Under the pieces are notes generated by a model. The model was given only the letters and a program-made list of their open reading frames with translations, was not told the origin of the DNA and did no database searches. DNA of 64,000 bases from Spirosoma aerolatum (GTDB lineage Bacteria; Bacteroidota; Bacteroidia; Cytophagales; Spirosomataceae): NCBI RefSeq assembly GCF_002056795.1, contig NZ_CP020104.1, positions 5,527,501 to 5,591,500 of the forward strand, read 5' to 3'. Below, in pieces: positions 1-9,889 of the stretch; the stretch's first letter is position 1; each line of letters starts with the position of its first letter. A program made the position numbers and the translations under genes.

Positions 1-513
1 TTCGTATTTGATGTCGTACCAGGCTTGCAGCAGCACACTCAGGATACCGTAATCTTTGTTGCCTGGCCCCGACGCTACGCGCTGCGCTACCTCCCGCTGA
101 AACATACCCACCACCTCAGGCACCCGATCGCGCATGTCCAGCACTTTAAAGAGAATCTGGGTCGAAATATTGTACGGGAAGTTGCCTATCACAGCAAAAG
201 GCTCCGTACTATCGGGTTGTTTAGTAGGTAATAAGTCGGGGCGGATAGTCAGAAAATCGGACGGCAGAATCCGACCTTCCAGTGCTGGAAAATGCTGTTT
301 CAGATAATCGACCGATTCCCGGTCAATCTCAATAACATACGTCTGAAACCGATTATCGTTCAGTAAAAATTGCGTTAACACCCCCATTCCCGGCCCTATC
401 TCAAGCACTTCCTGATAGTTGCCATGTCCGGTCAGTAGCTCGGCGATACGCTGCGCAATACTAAGGTCCTTTAAAAAATGCTGACCGAGTTCTTTTTTGG
501 GCTTTACAGACAT
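1..513 (-). CDS. rsmA: 16S rRNA (adenine(1518)-N6/adenine(1519)-N6)-dimethyltransferase RsmA, C-terminus cut by window edge
   Basis: The first 171 codons read on the minus strand from the ATG at 511-513. The protein opens with [11 protein letters not shown], the usual RsmA/KsgA entry motif. The SAM-binding motif [10 protein letters not shown] follows near residue 42, and the catalytic motif IV NFPYNIS lies near residue 115, where the family consensus is NLPYNI. RsmA dimethylates two adjacent adenines in helix 45 of 16S rRNA during late small-subunit assembly in the cytoplasm. Typical members have about 260 residues, so roughly a third is missing past position 1. A -7-like element lies 53 bases upstream. 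Assignment is firm. Confidence 0.95.
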   Translation of the reverse strand, partial: MSVKPKKELGQHFLKDLSIAQRIAELLTGHGNYQEVLEIGPGMGVLTQFLLNDNRFQTYVIEIDRESVDYLKQHFPALEGRILPSDFLTIRPDLLPTKQPDSTEPFAVIGNFPYNISTQILFKVLDMRDRVPEVVGMFQREVAQRVASGPGNKDYGILSVLLQAWYDIKYE

Positions 514-565
514 TATACGGGCAATTTTCGGGCGGCTCGGGTTTCGATGCATCTGCCTCTAAGTG

Positions 566-573
566 CAAAGGTA
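566..573 (-). promoter_or_regulatory. Candidate -7 element for rsmA
   Basis: On the minus strand the bases read TACCTTTG, an exact match to the Bacteroidota -7 consensus TAnnTTTG, 53 bases upstream of the rsmA ATG. A TTTG lies only 12 bases further upstream, too close for the usual -33 spacing, so only the -7 half is supported. Confidence 0.4.
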
Positions 574-686
574 CGGGGCATCCGGCAAATTATGGATTAT
601 TGGCTGCTAGTGCATCGTATAAATATGCATTCTACTGAATACATCAACGCACAAAGCAGTCGTTCATAACTTATAGCCAACCACGT

Positions 687-2066
687 ATGTATAAACCCTA
701 CCCTATCCTTGCTACGTTTCTACTGCTGATTTGTGGTCTGTTCTCGCAGGCGCAGACGTTACCCATGCAGGCAGCTACTCATTTCAACCAGTTTCAGGAT
801 GCATACGGTCAGAAAAAACTCGACTCGGCCAGTTACTATGCGCAACAACTCGCTCTCGAAAGTCCAGAACTGTTAAACTTTCTGGTTCACGACAATTTCG
901 CCCAAAACTTCATTCCGTCAACCCATTCGCCGTCCGATAGCGTTTTTGCCCGGCAATTGCTTCAAAAACTATATTCGGGTAACCTGGCCCTTCAGCGCAG
1001 TACGTACCCACTACACCAATGGCAGGACATCCAATCCAATCTGAACAATAGTCTGAAACTTCACCAATTACTGAAGGGATTTATGGTTGCTCAGGAGCGT
1101 ACTGAAGAAGAAATCGGGAATCGGCTGGATCGGTATGCGTTATTGATTTATAACGCCTTAAAGCCACACCCTGCCTATGCTGAACTGGCCGACACCTTGT
1201 TTGAACACACTCGTCGTCGGCTTGAGCACGCAGTGAATGGGTTTTACTATCAACAAACCGATGATCGAAGACAACGGGCCGGGCGAGCCTACTTCCGGTA
1301 TCTGATGGCTTATGCGAATTTTGTGAAAGCCAATGAAGCGTTAAGTCAGCAAAATCCGACGCTGGCCGAGTCGTATTTGAAAGCGGCCTCTCAGTTCAGC
1401 CCCGACGATACCGACCGGATGGCCAAGTCGGCCTATTTCTATGAAGCCGCGTTTCTGCTGGATGGCAAGGAAGATTTTCATGAAGGGTATGCCCAATTCC
1501 TGATGGCAAAAGGCGACACCACCAAGGCGGTAGATGTACTAACGGAACTGACGCTGGCTGACCCCGGCAATCTGCCCCTGCTTAAAAACTACTATCAGAA
1601 AACCCATTTTTCAACCATACCCTTCCAGACCTACTGGACAAAAAAGCTCAATGAAAAGTTGAAGCCTTCTGAGACGTTTCGAATGACAGACCTCAGCACT
1701 AGCGTATTCGACTATAAAACGCTTCGCGGAAAGTGGATATTGATTGATTTCTGGGGAACCTGGTGCCAGCCCTGCGTAGAAGAGCTGCCCCGCTTCCAGA
1801 CTTTTTATACCGATTTACAAAAGAATGGTCCTGGCAATATTGTGGTTTTTACCGCTGCCTCACACGACACCGAAGTGCGGGTCAGGGAGTTCATGAAAAA
1901 ACATGGGTATACGTTTCCCGTTGTAATGGCCGATGAAACCTTTATCAAACAATTCCGGGTCGGCGAATACCCTACCAAGGTCTTAATCACTCCCCAAGGA
2001 AACCGGATGAAAATTCCGCCCGGAACAAACTGGGCTGAACGGGTAACGATTCTATCACAGAATTAA
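687..2066 (+). CDS. Exported TlpA/ResA-like thioredoxin-fold protein with long helical N-terminal region
   Basis: 459 residues. A signal peptide occupies about residues 1-22 (ends SQAQ). Residues 25-335 are mostly helical, without a family I can name, and look TPR-like in places. The last 130 residues form a thioredoxin domain with the motif WGTWCQPC; the redox cysteines are C360 and C363, and a cis-proline context appears in EYPTKV. Such Bacteroidota proteins are usually thiol-disulfide oxidoreductases facing the periplasm, and they often reduce c-type cytochrome or other exported thiols. The gene is divergent from rsmA across about 170 bases and is followed by a strong hairpin. The redox fold is certain, the substrate unknown. 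Confidence 0.85.
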   Translation: MYKPYPILATFLLLICGLFSQAQTLPMQAATHFNQFQDAYGQKKLDSASYYAQQLALESPELLNFLVHDNFAQNFIPSTHSPSDSVFARQLLQKLYSGNLALQRSTYPLHQWQDIQSNLNNSLKLHQLLKGFMVAQERTEEEIGNRLDRYALLIYNALKPHPAYAELADTLFEHTRRRLEHAVNGFYYQQTDDRRQRAGRAYFRYLMAYANFVKANEALSQQNPTLAESYLKAASQFSPDDTDRMAKSAYFYEAAFLLDGKEDFHEGYAQFLMAKGDTTKAVDVLTELTLADPGNLPLLKNYYQKTHFSTIPFQTYWTKKLNEKLKPSETFRMTDLSTSVFDYKTLRGKWILIDFWGTWCQPCVEELPRFQTFYTDLQKNGPGNIVVFTAASHDTEVRVREFMKKHGYTFPVVMADETFIKQFRVGEYPTKVLITPQGNRMKIPPGTNWAERVTILSQN

Positions 2067-2198
2067 TCGGCCCTGGGGTTTCCGTATAAAATAATAGAAC
2101 CGCATGAGCGAACCGACTGATTTTTATGCCCTCTATGATTTAGTATACTGTATTTAGTCCGATTTTAGCTTCCTCACAGTCTGGATCAATTCCCTGAT

Positions 2199-2242
2199 AA
2201 GAAAACGAGCGAACCGCCGTCTGGAGGTTCGCTCGTTTTCTT
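2199..2242. terminator. Bidirectional terminator hairpin
   Basis: A perfect 17-bp inverted repeat (2199-2215 with 2226-2242) encloses a 10-base loop. The arms are A-rich at the outside and T-rich on the far side, which suits an intrinsic terminator in both directions. It separates the convergent TlpA-like and susD genes. Confidence 0.85.
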
Positions 2243-2261
2243 ATTGCTTAGCCGTTAAAGC

Positions 2262-3623
2262 TTAGTAACCGGGATTTTGAACCAGGTTTTTGTTGGTATC
2301 GATTTCCCGCTGAGGAATTGGCAGCACGAGGTTATTAGCATTGTAAGCGGTTGTACCCACCGTACCGGCCGTACGTTTCACATCGGCAAGTTGCTGCCCT
2401 TCAAACGCCAGTTCCAGACGCCGTTCCAGTAGGATAGCCGCCAGATCGACCGACGTGAGCGGAGTGGCTTTAGACCGGGCTCGAACCAGATTAACATCGG
2501 CCAATGGCGTAGCGCCAACAGCGGTGTTCAGACGAAGATTCGTTTCGGCACGAATCAGGTACATTTCAGCCAGACGAACCACAGGCACATCACCGTATTG
2601 GTCGTTGTATTTGCTGGTGAAGGTGTTCTGCCCTGCTGTATTGAAGAACGTGCCCCGCACATCGCCCGCACTGTACAACTGACGGAATTTGGTTTGCACC
2701 CGCACATCGCCACGTCCCTGATTGAGCGCCGAAGCGTAGAACGTATTCATATCATTGGCCCCGTCCTGGTCGGTCACGATAATCTTGAAGATCATTTCCG
2801 AGCCATTGGTGGCATCGTTGAATACATCGGCAAAGTTGGGCGCAAGGCTATATTGCCCCGATGTGATGACCCGGTTAGCGGCATCACGCGCTGCGGTATA
2901 ATTCCGCTGTTGCAGGTAAACACGAGCCAGCATAGCAGCCGCAGCTCCCTTCGTGGCAAAACCGTTACCTCCCGACTGGGTAGCGGGCAGATCGCTCTCC
3001 GCCTTGGTAAGGTCGGCCAGCACCTGAGCATACACTTCGGCAACGGTATTGCGGGCACGGTAATCTGCTTCCGTTACACTGTTGGTAGCAGTCAGCACGA
3101 GAGGAACCCCCGGATTTGATGCAGGTGCACCATCGCTCCAGTCTTTAGCAAAGGCTTTTACCAGTTCAAAATACAAAGCTCCCCGGATAAACAGGGCCTG
3201 TCCTTCTGTATTGGCCCGATTGCCCTGCCCTACTTTATCTAGCGCCGACAACACATTGTTGGCCCGGTTGATGGCATTGTACCCATCGAGCCAGAAATCG
3301 CGGGTGTAGGTGTTGGACGTTGTGACAGCCTTGCGCCAGATTTCGTCGATGGCTGCATACGTTCCGCCAAATACGACATCCCGGTTGTCGCCCAGCAGGT
3401 CACCAGCATACTGGATTTCCCCGCCATACACGTTCACGTCACTCAGACCGTCGTAAGCGCCGGTCAGCGTAATCTGTACGTCCTGTTCGGTATTTAACGC
3501 CTGACTTTGCTCGATACTTTGCGTTGGCACAACGTTCAGGCGGTTGCCGCAGGCCGTCAGCAACATACCGACGGTTCCGGCGTATACCCAATGTTTTATG
3601 GATGAATTCATAGAAAAATGCAT
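2262..3623 (-). CDS. SusD/RagB-family nutrient-binding outer membrane lipoprotein
   Basis: 453 residues. The N-terminus carries a lipobox LTAC near residue 25, so the protein should be lipidated and placed on the outer membrane surface. The body has the SusD/RagB layout: an early SusD-like TPR region (YDGLSDVNVYGGEIQYAGD) and the C-terminal family signature with RLAEMYLIRAE and ILLERRLELAFEG. SusD proteins cap the SusC barrel and capture glycans or other oligomers. The gene follows susC after 26 bases on the same strand, so the two are co-transcribed. The ATG at 3623 is used here; an internal ATG at 3611 would give an equally good signal peptide. No glycoside hydrolase flanks the pair, so the substrate cannot be predicted. 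Confidence 0.93.
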   Translation of the reverse strand: MHFSMNSSIKHWVYAGTVGMLLTACGNRLNVVPTQSIEQSQALNTEQDVQITLTGAYDGLSDVNVYGGEIQYAGDLLGDNRDVVFGGTYAAIDEIWRKAVTTSNTYTRDFWLDGYNAINRANNVLSALDKVGQGNRANTEGQALFIRGALYFELVKAFAKDWSDGAPASNPGVPLVLTATNSVTEADYRARNTVAEVYAQVLADLTKAESDLPATQSGGNGFATKGAAAAMLARVYLQQRNYTAARDAANRVITSGQYSLAPNFADVFNDATNGSEMIFKIIVTDQDGANDMNTFYASALNQGRGDVRVQTKFRQLYSAGDVRGTFFNTAGQNTFTSKYNDQYGDVPVVRLAEMYLIRAETNLRLNTAVGATPLADVNLVRARSKATPLTSVDLAAILLERRLELAFEGQQLADVKRTAGTVGTTAYNANNLVLPIPQREIDTNKNLVQNPGY

Positions 3624-3649
3624 TTAGAAAAGCCGTTTTAACGGAGCTA

Positions 3650-6600
3650 TTAGAAACCGATGTTGATACCGCCCGTGATGGTGCGTGCCTGAGGAGCCGT
3701 ATAGAAATCGTATCCTTGGGCAATGTTCGATACAATGTAGTCGGCGTTTACTTCTGGGTCCCAGCCGGTATAGTTCGTAAACGTCAGCAGGTTCTGCCCC
3801 GTCACAAACAGCCGAACGTTCGTCAGTTTCACCCGGTTGATCAACGCTTTCGGCAGGTTGTATGATAGGGTAGCCGAACGCAACCGAACAAACGACCCAT
3901 CCAGAATGAAGCGACTGGATGACTGGGCCCCGTTGTTGTAGTACAACCGGGCTTCCGGTACGTTGGTGTTGGTATTCTGTGGTGTCCAGGCCGCTAGCTG
4001 ATCGACGGTCTGGTTGTCTTCATACCGACCGTTAGCCGACGAATACCGACCTACACCGTAGAAGTTGATCTTGTTGCCAAATACACCGTTGAACAATACA
4101 CTCAGCGTAAAACCTTTATAACTGAAGGTGTTGGTCATCCCTGCCGTCCATTTAGGCAGTGGGCTTCCAACCACGACACGCTGCGCCTGACCATATACAT
4201 TGGTCGTTGAGCGATCAATTGACCCGTCGGCATTTTTCGTGTTTTTATACCAGAGGGCATCACCATTGGCCGGATCGACACCCGCATACTCCTGTGTGAA
4301 GAAAACGCCTAGTGGCTGTCCTTCCACCGCCCGGCTCATGGCATTAATACCTCCTTCAATAATCTGGCCCTGTAGGTTGGTGATTTTGTTGGTGTTGGTA
4401 GCGGCATTGAGGTTGGTCGTCCAACGGAAAGCCCCCGTGAGGTTTTCGGTGTTCAGCACAAACTCAAACCCTTTGTTCTCCAGACTACCGACGTTGCGGA
4501 ACTGGGTAGCAAATCCTGTGGTGCCCGGTACGTTTACGCTCAGCAACAGACCCGACGTTTGCTTGTTGTAGTAGTCAATTTCGCCGTTGATTCGGTTGTT
4601 CAGGATGCCAAAGTCAACACCCACGTCGAACTGATTGGTGGTTTCCCATTTCAGGTCGGGGTTTGCTAACTGCGATGGCCGCTGACCGGGTAGGGTACCA
4701 TAGCTGGCATCGCCCGTAAACAGACCCAATTGCGGGAAATTCTGAATCTCGGCATTACCCGTCTGACCGTAACTGGCCCGTAGTTTCAGGAAGCTGATGG
4801 TTGTACTGTTTTTCAGGAAATCTTCTTCCGACAGTACCCAGCCTGCCGATGCTGCCGGGAAGAAACCGTAGCGGCTATTCAGACCAAAGCGGGAAGACCC
4901 ATCGACCCGGGCACTTAAACCGACCAGATACCGATCCGAAAATTTGTAATTGGCCCGCGCAAAGTACGACAGGAAGCGGTAATCGGTTTGCGTTGATGAC
5001 CCATCCGTCTTGCGAGCAGCACTGATAATCTGCCGATAAGCATCCGATGGGAAATCACGGCCCTCGGTGAAATTGGTTTTTTGCTGCGATTGCTGGTACG
5101 ACATACCCGCCGTCAGGTCAAGGACACTACGGCCAAACAGCAGATTGTACGTAAAGAAGTTGTTGGTCGTATAGTTCTCTACCCGAACGTACCGATTCTG
5201 ACCAATACCCTGTGGCGCACCAAAGTTACGCTGGGTTTTGCTGTTGTAATACAGTTCTTCCTGCTGGTTGAGCACATCCAGACCAAACTCCGTACGGAAT
5301 GACAATCCTTTAGCGATCTGGAGTTGGCCAAACACATTGGTCAACGTGCGATAGACTGTCGTATTGAAGTACGCATTACCAATGTTGATCATTGGGTTGT
5401 AATAGGTCGGAATGCTGATGTCGCCCGGAGGAGTCCCTACAGGCAGTCCCGTAGTGGGATCGATAGACGGGGTCATTGGCGGTAAAGCCACCATCTGCAT
5501 CGGATTATCGAACTGGTTATCAGCCGAAATCCGTTGGTTAAATGTGCGTGTCAGGCCCATATTGATACCCACCCGTAGCCGACTTGATACCTGATGATCC
5601 AGATTCAGACGCCCCGAATACCGTTTGAGGGCGTTGCCAAGCAAAATACCTTTCTGATCCAGAATCTGTCCCGACATATAAAACGTCGTTTTTTCGTTAC
5701 CACCATTCAGATTCAGATCGTACTGCTGATACGGTGCATCCTGATAGGCCAGATCGCCCCAGTTGGTGCTAACCTGTTGGGGTGTTCCATAAGTTCCCAG
5801 GCCCTGTGTTTCATAGAAGCCCTTCATGTACGAACTGTAGGAATCGGGATCGGCCGGATCAAGCCCTTCGATACGGTCGGAGTTAGCAGCCGCTTTATTA
5901 TAGAAATTCACGTACTGCTCTGTATTCAGGAACTGTAATTTACGGGTAGGCTTGCTCGATCCGTATTGTGCACCAAACGTGATGTTGGTGCGCCCGGCTT
6001 TTCCTTTTTTGGTCGTGATCAGCACCACACCGTTGGCAGCACGCGCCCCATAAATGGCTCCTGCCGATGCATCTTTCAGAATATCGACCGATTCGATGTC
6101 CTGCGGATTAATGTCGGCCAATGGGTTGGTAGCCGCACTGTTGAAGCTCAGGTTATCCGTCGTAACGGGCGTGCCATCCACTACATACAGCGGTTGGTTC
6201 GACGCTGATACGGACGACTGACCACGCACCCGAACCTGAATCCCCTGGCCCAGTTTACCCGACCCGGCATTGATCTGCACACCGGCGGCTTTACCCTGAA
6301 GCGCCTGATCGAAGGTAGTAACGGGTTGATCCTGAATATCGGCCGCTTTTACTTTCGCGATGTTGCCCGTCAGGTCACGTTTAATTTGCTGACCGTATCC
6401 TGTTACAACAACCTCATTCAAGTTCCGAACGTCGGTTTTCAGGACTACGTTGATCGTTGATCGATTATTAACCGATTCTTCAGTCGTTGTAAAACCAATA
6501 AAACTGAAAACGATTGTAGCATTAGTACCAACATTGAGCCGGTACGTACCTGTTGCGTCGGTAAGGGTTCCCTGTGTACTTCCTTTGACGCTGACCGATA

Positions 6601-6721
6601 CACCTGGCAATCCACTGCCATCGTCGGACGATGTAACTCTACCCGAAACCACCTGATTTTGGGCATAAGCCCCCCAGGCTGTCATCAGCAACAGGAAGCT
6701 AATCTGTACGAGTTTTCTCAT
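3650..6721 (-). CDS. SusC/RagA-family TonB-dependent outer membrane transporter
   Basis: 1023 residues. A signal peptide spans about residues 1-20 (ends AYAQ). A carboxypeptidase-D-like regulatory domain follows at about 23-100, with the SusC extension typical of the family. The linker LNEVVVTGYG is the standard start of the plug, which contains VRVRGQSSVSASNQPLYVVDG. The rest is the 22-strand barrel, ending at an aromatic-rich terminus. The protein imports ligands captured by the downstream SusD lipoprotein, driven by TonB-ExbBD. The length is normal and the frame intact. The upstream region is A+T-rich and has a -7 element about 33 bases before the ATG. Confidence 0.95.
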   Translation of the reverse strand: MRKLVQISFLLLMTAWGAYAQNQVVSGRVTSSDDGSGLPGVSVSVKGSTQGTLTDATGTYRLNVGTNATIVFSFIGFTTTEESVNNRSTINVVLKTDVRNLNEVVVTGYGQQIKRDLTGNIAKVKAADIQDQPVTTFDQALQGKAAGVQINAGSGKLGQGIQVRVRGQSSVSASNQPLYVVDGTPVTTDNLSFNSAATNPLADINPQDIESVDILKDASAGAIYGARAANGVVLITTKKGKAGRTNITFGAQYGSSKPTRKLQFLNTEQYVNFYNKAAANSDRIEGLDPADPDSYSSYMKGFYETQGLGTYGTPQQVSTNWGDLAYQDAPYQQYDLNLNGGNEKTTFYMSGQILDQKGILLGNALKRYSGRLNLDHQVSSRLRVGINMGLTRTFNQRISADNQFDNPMQMVALPPMTPSIDPTTGLPVGTPPGDISIPTYYNPMINIGNAYFNTTVYRTLTNVFGQLQIAKGLSFRTEFGLDVLNQQEELYYNSKTQRNFGAPQGIGQNRYVRVENYTTNNFFTYNLLFGRSVLDLTAGMSYQQSQQKTNFTEGRDFPSDAYRQIISAARKTDGSSTQTDYRFLSYFARANYKFSDRYLVGLSARVDGSSRFGLNSRYGFFPAASAGWVLSEEDFLKNSTTISFLKLRASYGQTGNAEIQNFPQLGLFTGDASYGTLPGQRPSQLANPDLKWETTNQFDVGVDFGILNNRINGEIDYYNKQTSGLLLSVNVPGTTGFATQFRNVGSLENKGFEFVLNTENLTGAFRWTTNLNAATNTNKITNLQGQIIEGGINAMSRAVEGQPLGVFFTQEYAGVDPANGDALWYKNTKNADGSIDRSTTNVYGQAQRVVVGSPLPKWTAGMTNTFSYKGFTLSVLFNGVFGNKINFYGVGRYSSANGRYEDNQTVDQLAAWTPQNTNTNVPEARLYYNNGAQSSSRFILDGSFVRLRSATLSYNLPKALINRVKLTNVRLFVTGQNLLTFTNYTGWDPEVNADYIVSNIAQGYDFYTAPQARTITGGINIGF

Positions 6722-6753
6722 AAGTTGTTAATGAAACATGAGTGATAATAGCG

Positions 6754-6761
6754 CAAAAGTA
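6754..6761 (-). promoter_or_regulatory. Candidate -7 element for susC-susD
   Basis: The minus strand reads TACTTTTG, matching TAnnTTTG, 33 bases upstream of the susC start codon. A run of T residues but no clear TTTG lies at the expected -33 distance. Confidence 0.4.
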
Positions 6762-7105
6762 CAAAAGCCATCATTAAATTAAAAAATTGTTAAGCATGAT
6801 CAGACAGTATACTACAATTGTTAAAATAGAATAATTAATTAATAAATGAGTTATTAAAAGAATAAAATATCCATAAAATATCTATTAACCCAACTATTTA
6901 GACTTCAATATGCATGATAAATTGTTTGAAAATTCCTATTTAACTACTCAAAGTTTATTTCAACCTATCTACAAATAATACAAGAAACTACTTATTATCT
7001 AAGTAAAAACAACCAATTTCACCTAAGTACATTCTACCAAAACAGTCCTCAAAAAATGAAGACATCAAAATGGTAACCTGAATACTATCAGCCACTTAAC
7101 AGGGC

Positions 7106-7113
7106 TATTTTTG
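7106..7113 (+). promoter_or_regulatory. Possible -7 element for the OmpA-domain gene
   Basis: The bases read TATTTTTG, matching TAnnTTTG, about 100 bases ahead of the ATG at 7214. There is no convincing -33 partner, so this is a weak call. Confidence 0.25.
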
Positions 7114-7213
7114 ATCGGAGAGTCCGGCCGATGGCTCATCTTTCGAACAATTGATTAAACGATGAAACAGCTTTTGCCATCTAATCGTTAGTGATATGTG
7201 CCCGTAAACGCAA

Positions 7214-8500
7214 ATGATAATGAACAAGAAACTCCTGTCCACCTTATGCCTGATTCTGCTCGTAACAGGCTTACGCGCACAGGTACAATACACAACCGAA
7301 AACCCGCGTGTAGATGACGTAAACGACCGCGATGTTACCATCAAGCGTATCGAACTGACTGCTCAGTATACAATCATTTACATGAAGTTTGAATCGCAAA
7401 GACAGGCACTAACGCTTCCAAACCGTCCCTGGCCATTTCCAATTCCAGCCCCTAATGGGGAGGGCCAATCAACAAGTAACATTGGTTTCCAGCCTACGGC
7501 CCGTTTATACGTTAATCAAGGCGAAAAGTCTTATAAATTCATCAGGGCAGAGAATATACCGGCCGAAACCCGTCGGCGTGTACAACCAGGTGAACGGGTT
7601 GATTTTGTAGCTTATTTTGAACGGATTGATCCTGGATATACGACCTTTGATCTATATGAATGTAGAGACAGTCAGGGTTATATATGCTTCAACTTCTGGG
7701 GAGTACACATCATAAATCCATTACGAAAAAATCAGTACTCGCAGCGTACTCCCAAAGCCCCAACGCCTGTACCTGTACAACCCAAAACGCAGCAACCCCG
7801 CTATACCCCCCGCACCAAACCCGGCGTTGGAACGGATGAACCCGCTACACCTACACAGCCTAAAGAAACCCCAACGGAGGTGGCGATTAACGGAATTACG
7901 CGCGATGCCAAAACGAAAGACCCAATAGTCGCTACAATAACCTATCGGCTTATTTCGGGAGCCGAAGCGGCTGGCGATGAACCTGCCGATTCGGTGCGAA
8001 GCGATGACCCGACAGGTAAATACCAGATTCCAATTGGCCGAAAAGGTGTCTATGCGTTAACGGCCTCTGCCAAAGGCTATTTCAGTCAAAGTGATACGCT
8101 GGCTACCAATCGCGTGGATGTGACGCGCGATTTCAATCTGGTTCCGATTGAAGCGGGTGCGAAAATCACGCTAAAAAACATTTATTTCAACGCATCGCGA
8201 TACGATCTTAAACCCGAGTCCTATCCTGAACTGGATCGGCTGGCGGAGGTGATGCGGGGCAATCCAACCATGCAGATCAAGCTGGAAGGGCATACCGACA
8301 TTGTGGGTGAATTCGATGCCAACGTGGAGTTGTCGCGGAATCGGGTCAATGAAGTGAAGAAATATCTGGTCAGCAAAGGCATCAGCGCCGGTCGAATTGA
8401 AACTGTTGGCTATGGTCCCTCCCGCCCGATCAACGCTAACAAAAGCCTGAAAGAGCGTCCTGAAAACCGCCGGGTAGAACTGGTCATTGTGAAGGTGTAA
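7214..8500 (+). CDS. OmpA-family peptidoglycan-binding envelope protein
   Basis: 428 residues with a signal peptide (ends LRAQ). The N-terminal 150 residues are a Bacteroidota-type beta domain I cannot name. A Pro/Thr-rich linker (about 175-220) leads to a carboxypeptidase-regulatory-like domain (about 225-310). The last 110 residues are an OmpA C-terminal domain: IYFNASRYDLKPES, LEGHTD, the binding-site region LSRNRVNEVKKYL and a terminal PENRRVELVI. This domain holds the diaminopimelate residue of peptidoglycan, so the protein tethers the outer membrane to the wall. An alternative ATG two codons downstream (7220) gives the same mature protein. Confidence 0.9.
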   Translation: MIMNKKLLSTLCLILLVTGLRAQVQYTTENPRVDDVNDRDVTIKRIELTAQYTIIYMKFESQRQALTLPNRPWPFPIPAPNGEGQSTSNIGFQPTARLYVNQGEKSYKFIRAENIPAETRRRVQPGERVDFVAYFERIDPGYTTFDLYECRDSQGYICFNFWGVHIINPLRKNQYSQRTPKAPTPVPVQPKTQQPRYTPRTKPGVGTDEPATPTQPKETPTEVAINGITRDAKTKDPIVATITYRLISGAEAAGDEPADSVRSDDPTGKYQIPIGRKGVYALTASAKGYFSQSDTLATNRVDVTRDFNLVPIEAGAKITLKNIYFNASRYDLKPESYPELDRLAEVMRGNPTMQIKLEGHTDIVGEFDANVELSRNRVNEVKKYLVSKGISAGRIETVGYGPSRPINANKSLKERPENRRVELVIVKV

Positions 8501-8516
8501 TGCCTTTAAACGCAAC

Positions 8517-8578
8517 GAGACGGAGCTGCCACGGATTTAAGAGAGATTTTCGGCTGTTCGTCGTGACATCTCCGTCTC
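8517..8578. repeat. Short inverted repeat with long loop between OmpA-domain gene and nth
   Basis: A 9-bp perfect inverted repeat (8517-8525 with 8570-8578) with a 44-base loop. It occupies most of the gap between two same-strand genes. Weak compared with the other hairpins here, but similarly placed. Confidence 0.3.
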
Positions 8579-8595
8579 TTCTGTGTTAAAGGAAT

Positions 8596-9258
8596 ATGAA
8601 ACCTGATTTCGACCTCAGCCTTGTGTTATCCCGGATTGACGAAGCCATCCGCCCCTTTCCGAAAGCGGCTATGTTCGACCTGGCCGAACGAGGATACAAC
8701 ACCTTGTTTGAGCAACTGATTTCGTGTATTGTCTCGATCCGAACGCTCGACGAAACCACAATCCCTGTCTCGTTGCGTCTTTTCGAGAAAGCCCGTACCC
8801 CTGAACAGCTATTGGCGCTGGATATTCCGACCTTAACCAGCCTGCTTTACGGCACCACCTATCCCGACCAGAAAGCATATACCCTGCATGGCATCGCCGA
8901 ACGCATCATCCATGAATTTAAAGGCACCTTACCTGCCGATTTTGATACGCTGACGTCCCTGAAAGGAGTAGGGCCAAAATGTGCCAACCTGGCCTTAGGC
9001 GTCGCCACGGGTCAGGCAGCTATAAGCGTCGATATTCATGTGCATCGGGTAGTCAATCGCTGGGGTTATGTAAGTACCAAGCAGCCTGAACAAACACTGA
9101 AGGTGCTGGAAGTCCAGGTGCCTCAGGCGCAATGGATAAATATCAATCGGCTGCTCATGCCGTTTGGAAAGCACATCTGCACCGGCACATTACCCCACTG
9201 CTCTACCTGCCCGGTTCTGGCCTATTGCGAACAGGTTGGTGTTGAGCGGCATCGGTAA
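8596..9258 (+). CDS. nth: Endonuclease III (DNA glycosylase/AP lyase)
   Basis: 220 residues, normal for Nth. The helix-hairpin-helix LKGVGPKCANLAL holds the catalytic lysine, and the aspartate that follows lies in SVDIHVHRV. The C-terminus has the four-cysteine 4Fe-4S loop with C-X6-C-X2-C-X5-C spacing. The enzyme removes oxidised pyrimidines and nicks the abasic site in base excision repair. It is a single gene, 95 bases after the OmpA-domain gene and convergent with the next one. Confidence 0.95.
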   Translation: MKPDFDLSLVLSRIDEAIRPFPKAAMFDLAERGYNTLFEQLISCIVSIRTLDETTIPVSLRLFEKARTPEQLLALDIPTLTSLLYGTTYPDQKAYTLHGIAERIIHEFKGTLPADFDTLTSLKGVGPKCANLALGVATGQAAISVDIHVHRVVNRWGYVSTKQPEQTLKVLEVQVPQAQWININRLLMPFGKHICTGTLPHCSTCPVLAYCEQVGVERHR

Positions 9259-9281
9259 AATTTGACTTGGTTTTCTGTTAC

Positions 9282-9303
9282 GCGTTTCGGCCGTCCGAAA
9301 CGC
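9282..9303. terminator. Compact terminator hairpin between nth and the convergent gene
   Basis: A 9-bp perfect G+C-rich stem (9282-9290 with 9295-9303) with a 4-base loop lies in the 68-base gap between two convergent genes. Confidence 0.6.
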
Positions 9304-9326
9304 CTTGCGATACTTAGCGAGCTATA

Positions 9327-9866
9327 TTATTTTTTCATTTCTGTCAACATAGCCTCGCGCAGATTGGCGAGCGTTTCCCGGCAAGCTTTGTCAATTTCCT
9401 GATACAATTCTGTTTGCCGCTGAACCGTCTGCTCAATCACTTTTTTCGGAGTGGTTTTGCCAGCAGCCGAACGTTCCATTTCCGCAACCGTACTGCTCGT
9501 GGCGCGGATAGGCGCACTCAATCCGTTGCTTTCGGCGATCAGATCGGTTAGGGTAGCGCGGTAACGACCATATTTAGCTTCAAGAGTCAATGTATAGCGG
9601 ACAGTCTGGTCATGGATTTTGTACATCGACTTGACAAACAGAATATTATGCTCCTGATCATACTGCTGCTCGGCGGTGAGGTCGGACGCATAATAGGCAT
9701 CGGCCCACTCATGAAATTGTTCCATCAGTTGCCGGGCCGGTGTTTTCGGATTGGGTACTTTAATGATCTCCTGATATTGAACCTGGCCAGCTTCATTGTT
9801 GGGTAATCGTACCTGCGCAACAGCCTGGATAGATGCACATAACGCAAGGATAAGCAAATACTTCAT
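9327..9866 (-). CDS. Exported protein resembling DUF4468 (TBP-like fold) proteins
   Basis: 179 residues with a clear signal peptide (ends AVAQ at about 18). The next segment, GQVQYQEIIKVPN followed by a helix with WADAYY, matches the pattern of Bacteroidota DUF4468 proteins, which have a TBP-like fold and no established role. The C-terminal 50 residues are helical and charged. The gene lies 23 bases downstream of the large AsmA-like gene on the same strand, so the two are likely co-transcribed. The family call is by pattern only. Confidence 0.6.
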   Translation of the reverse strand: MKYLLILALCASIQAVAQVRLPNNEAGQVQYQEIIKVPNPKTPARQLMEQFHEWADAYYASDLTAEQQYDQEHNILFVKSMYKIHDQTVRYTLTLEAKYGRYRATLTDLIAESNGLSAPIRATSSTVAEMERSAAGKTTPKKVIEQTVQRQTELYQEIDKACRETLANLREAMLTEMKK

Positions 9867-9889
9867 AGTGAAAAGGTAATGTAGACGAG

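Larger units (their letters stand above)
6722..7213. other. A+T-rich divergent intergenic region
   Basis: About 490 bases separate susC from the OmpA-domain gene. The stretch from 6770 to 7060 is markedly richer in A+T than its surroundings, with many short A and T runs, and has no open frame of note. It probably carries the promoters of both flanking genes. Apart from two -7-like elements I see no hairpin, tRNA or known RNA element. Confidence 0.5.

Noticed and set aside
2598..3119. 173-codon plus-strand frame opposite susD
   Set aside because: A mirror frame of the well-supported SusD coding sequence, with no motif of its own.
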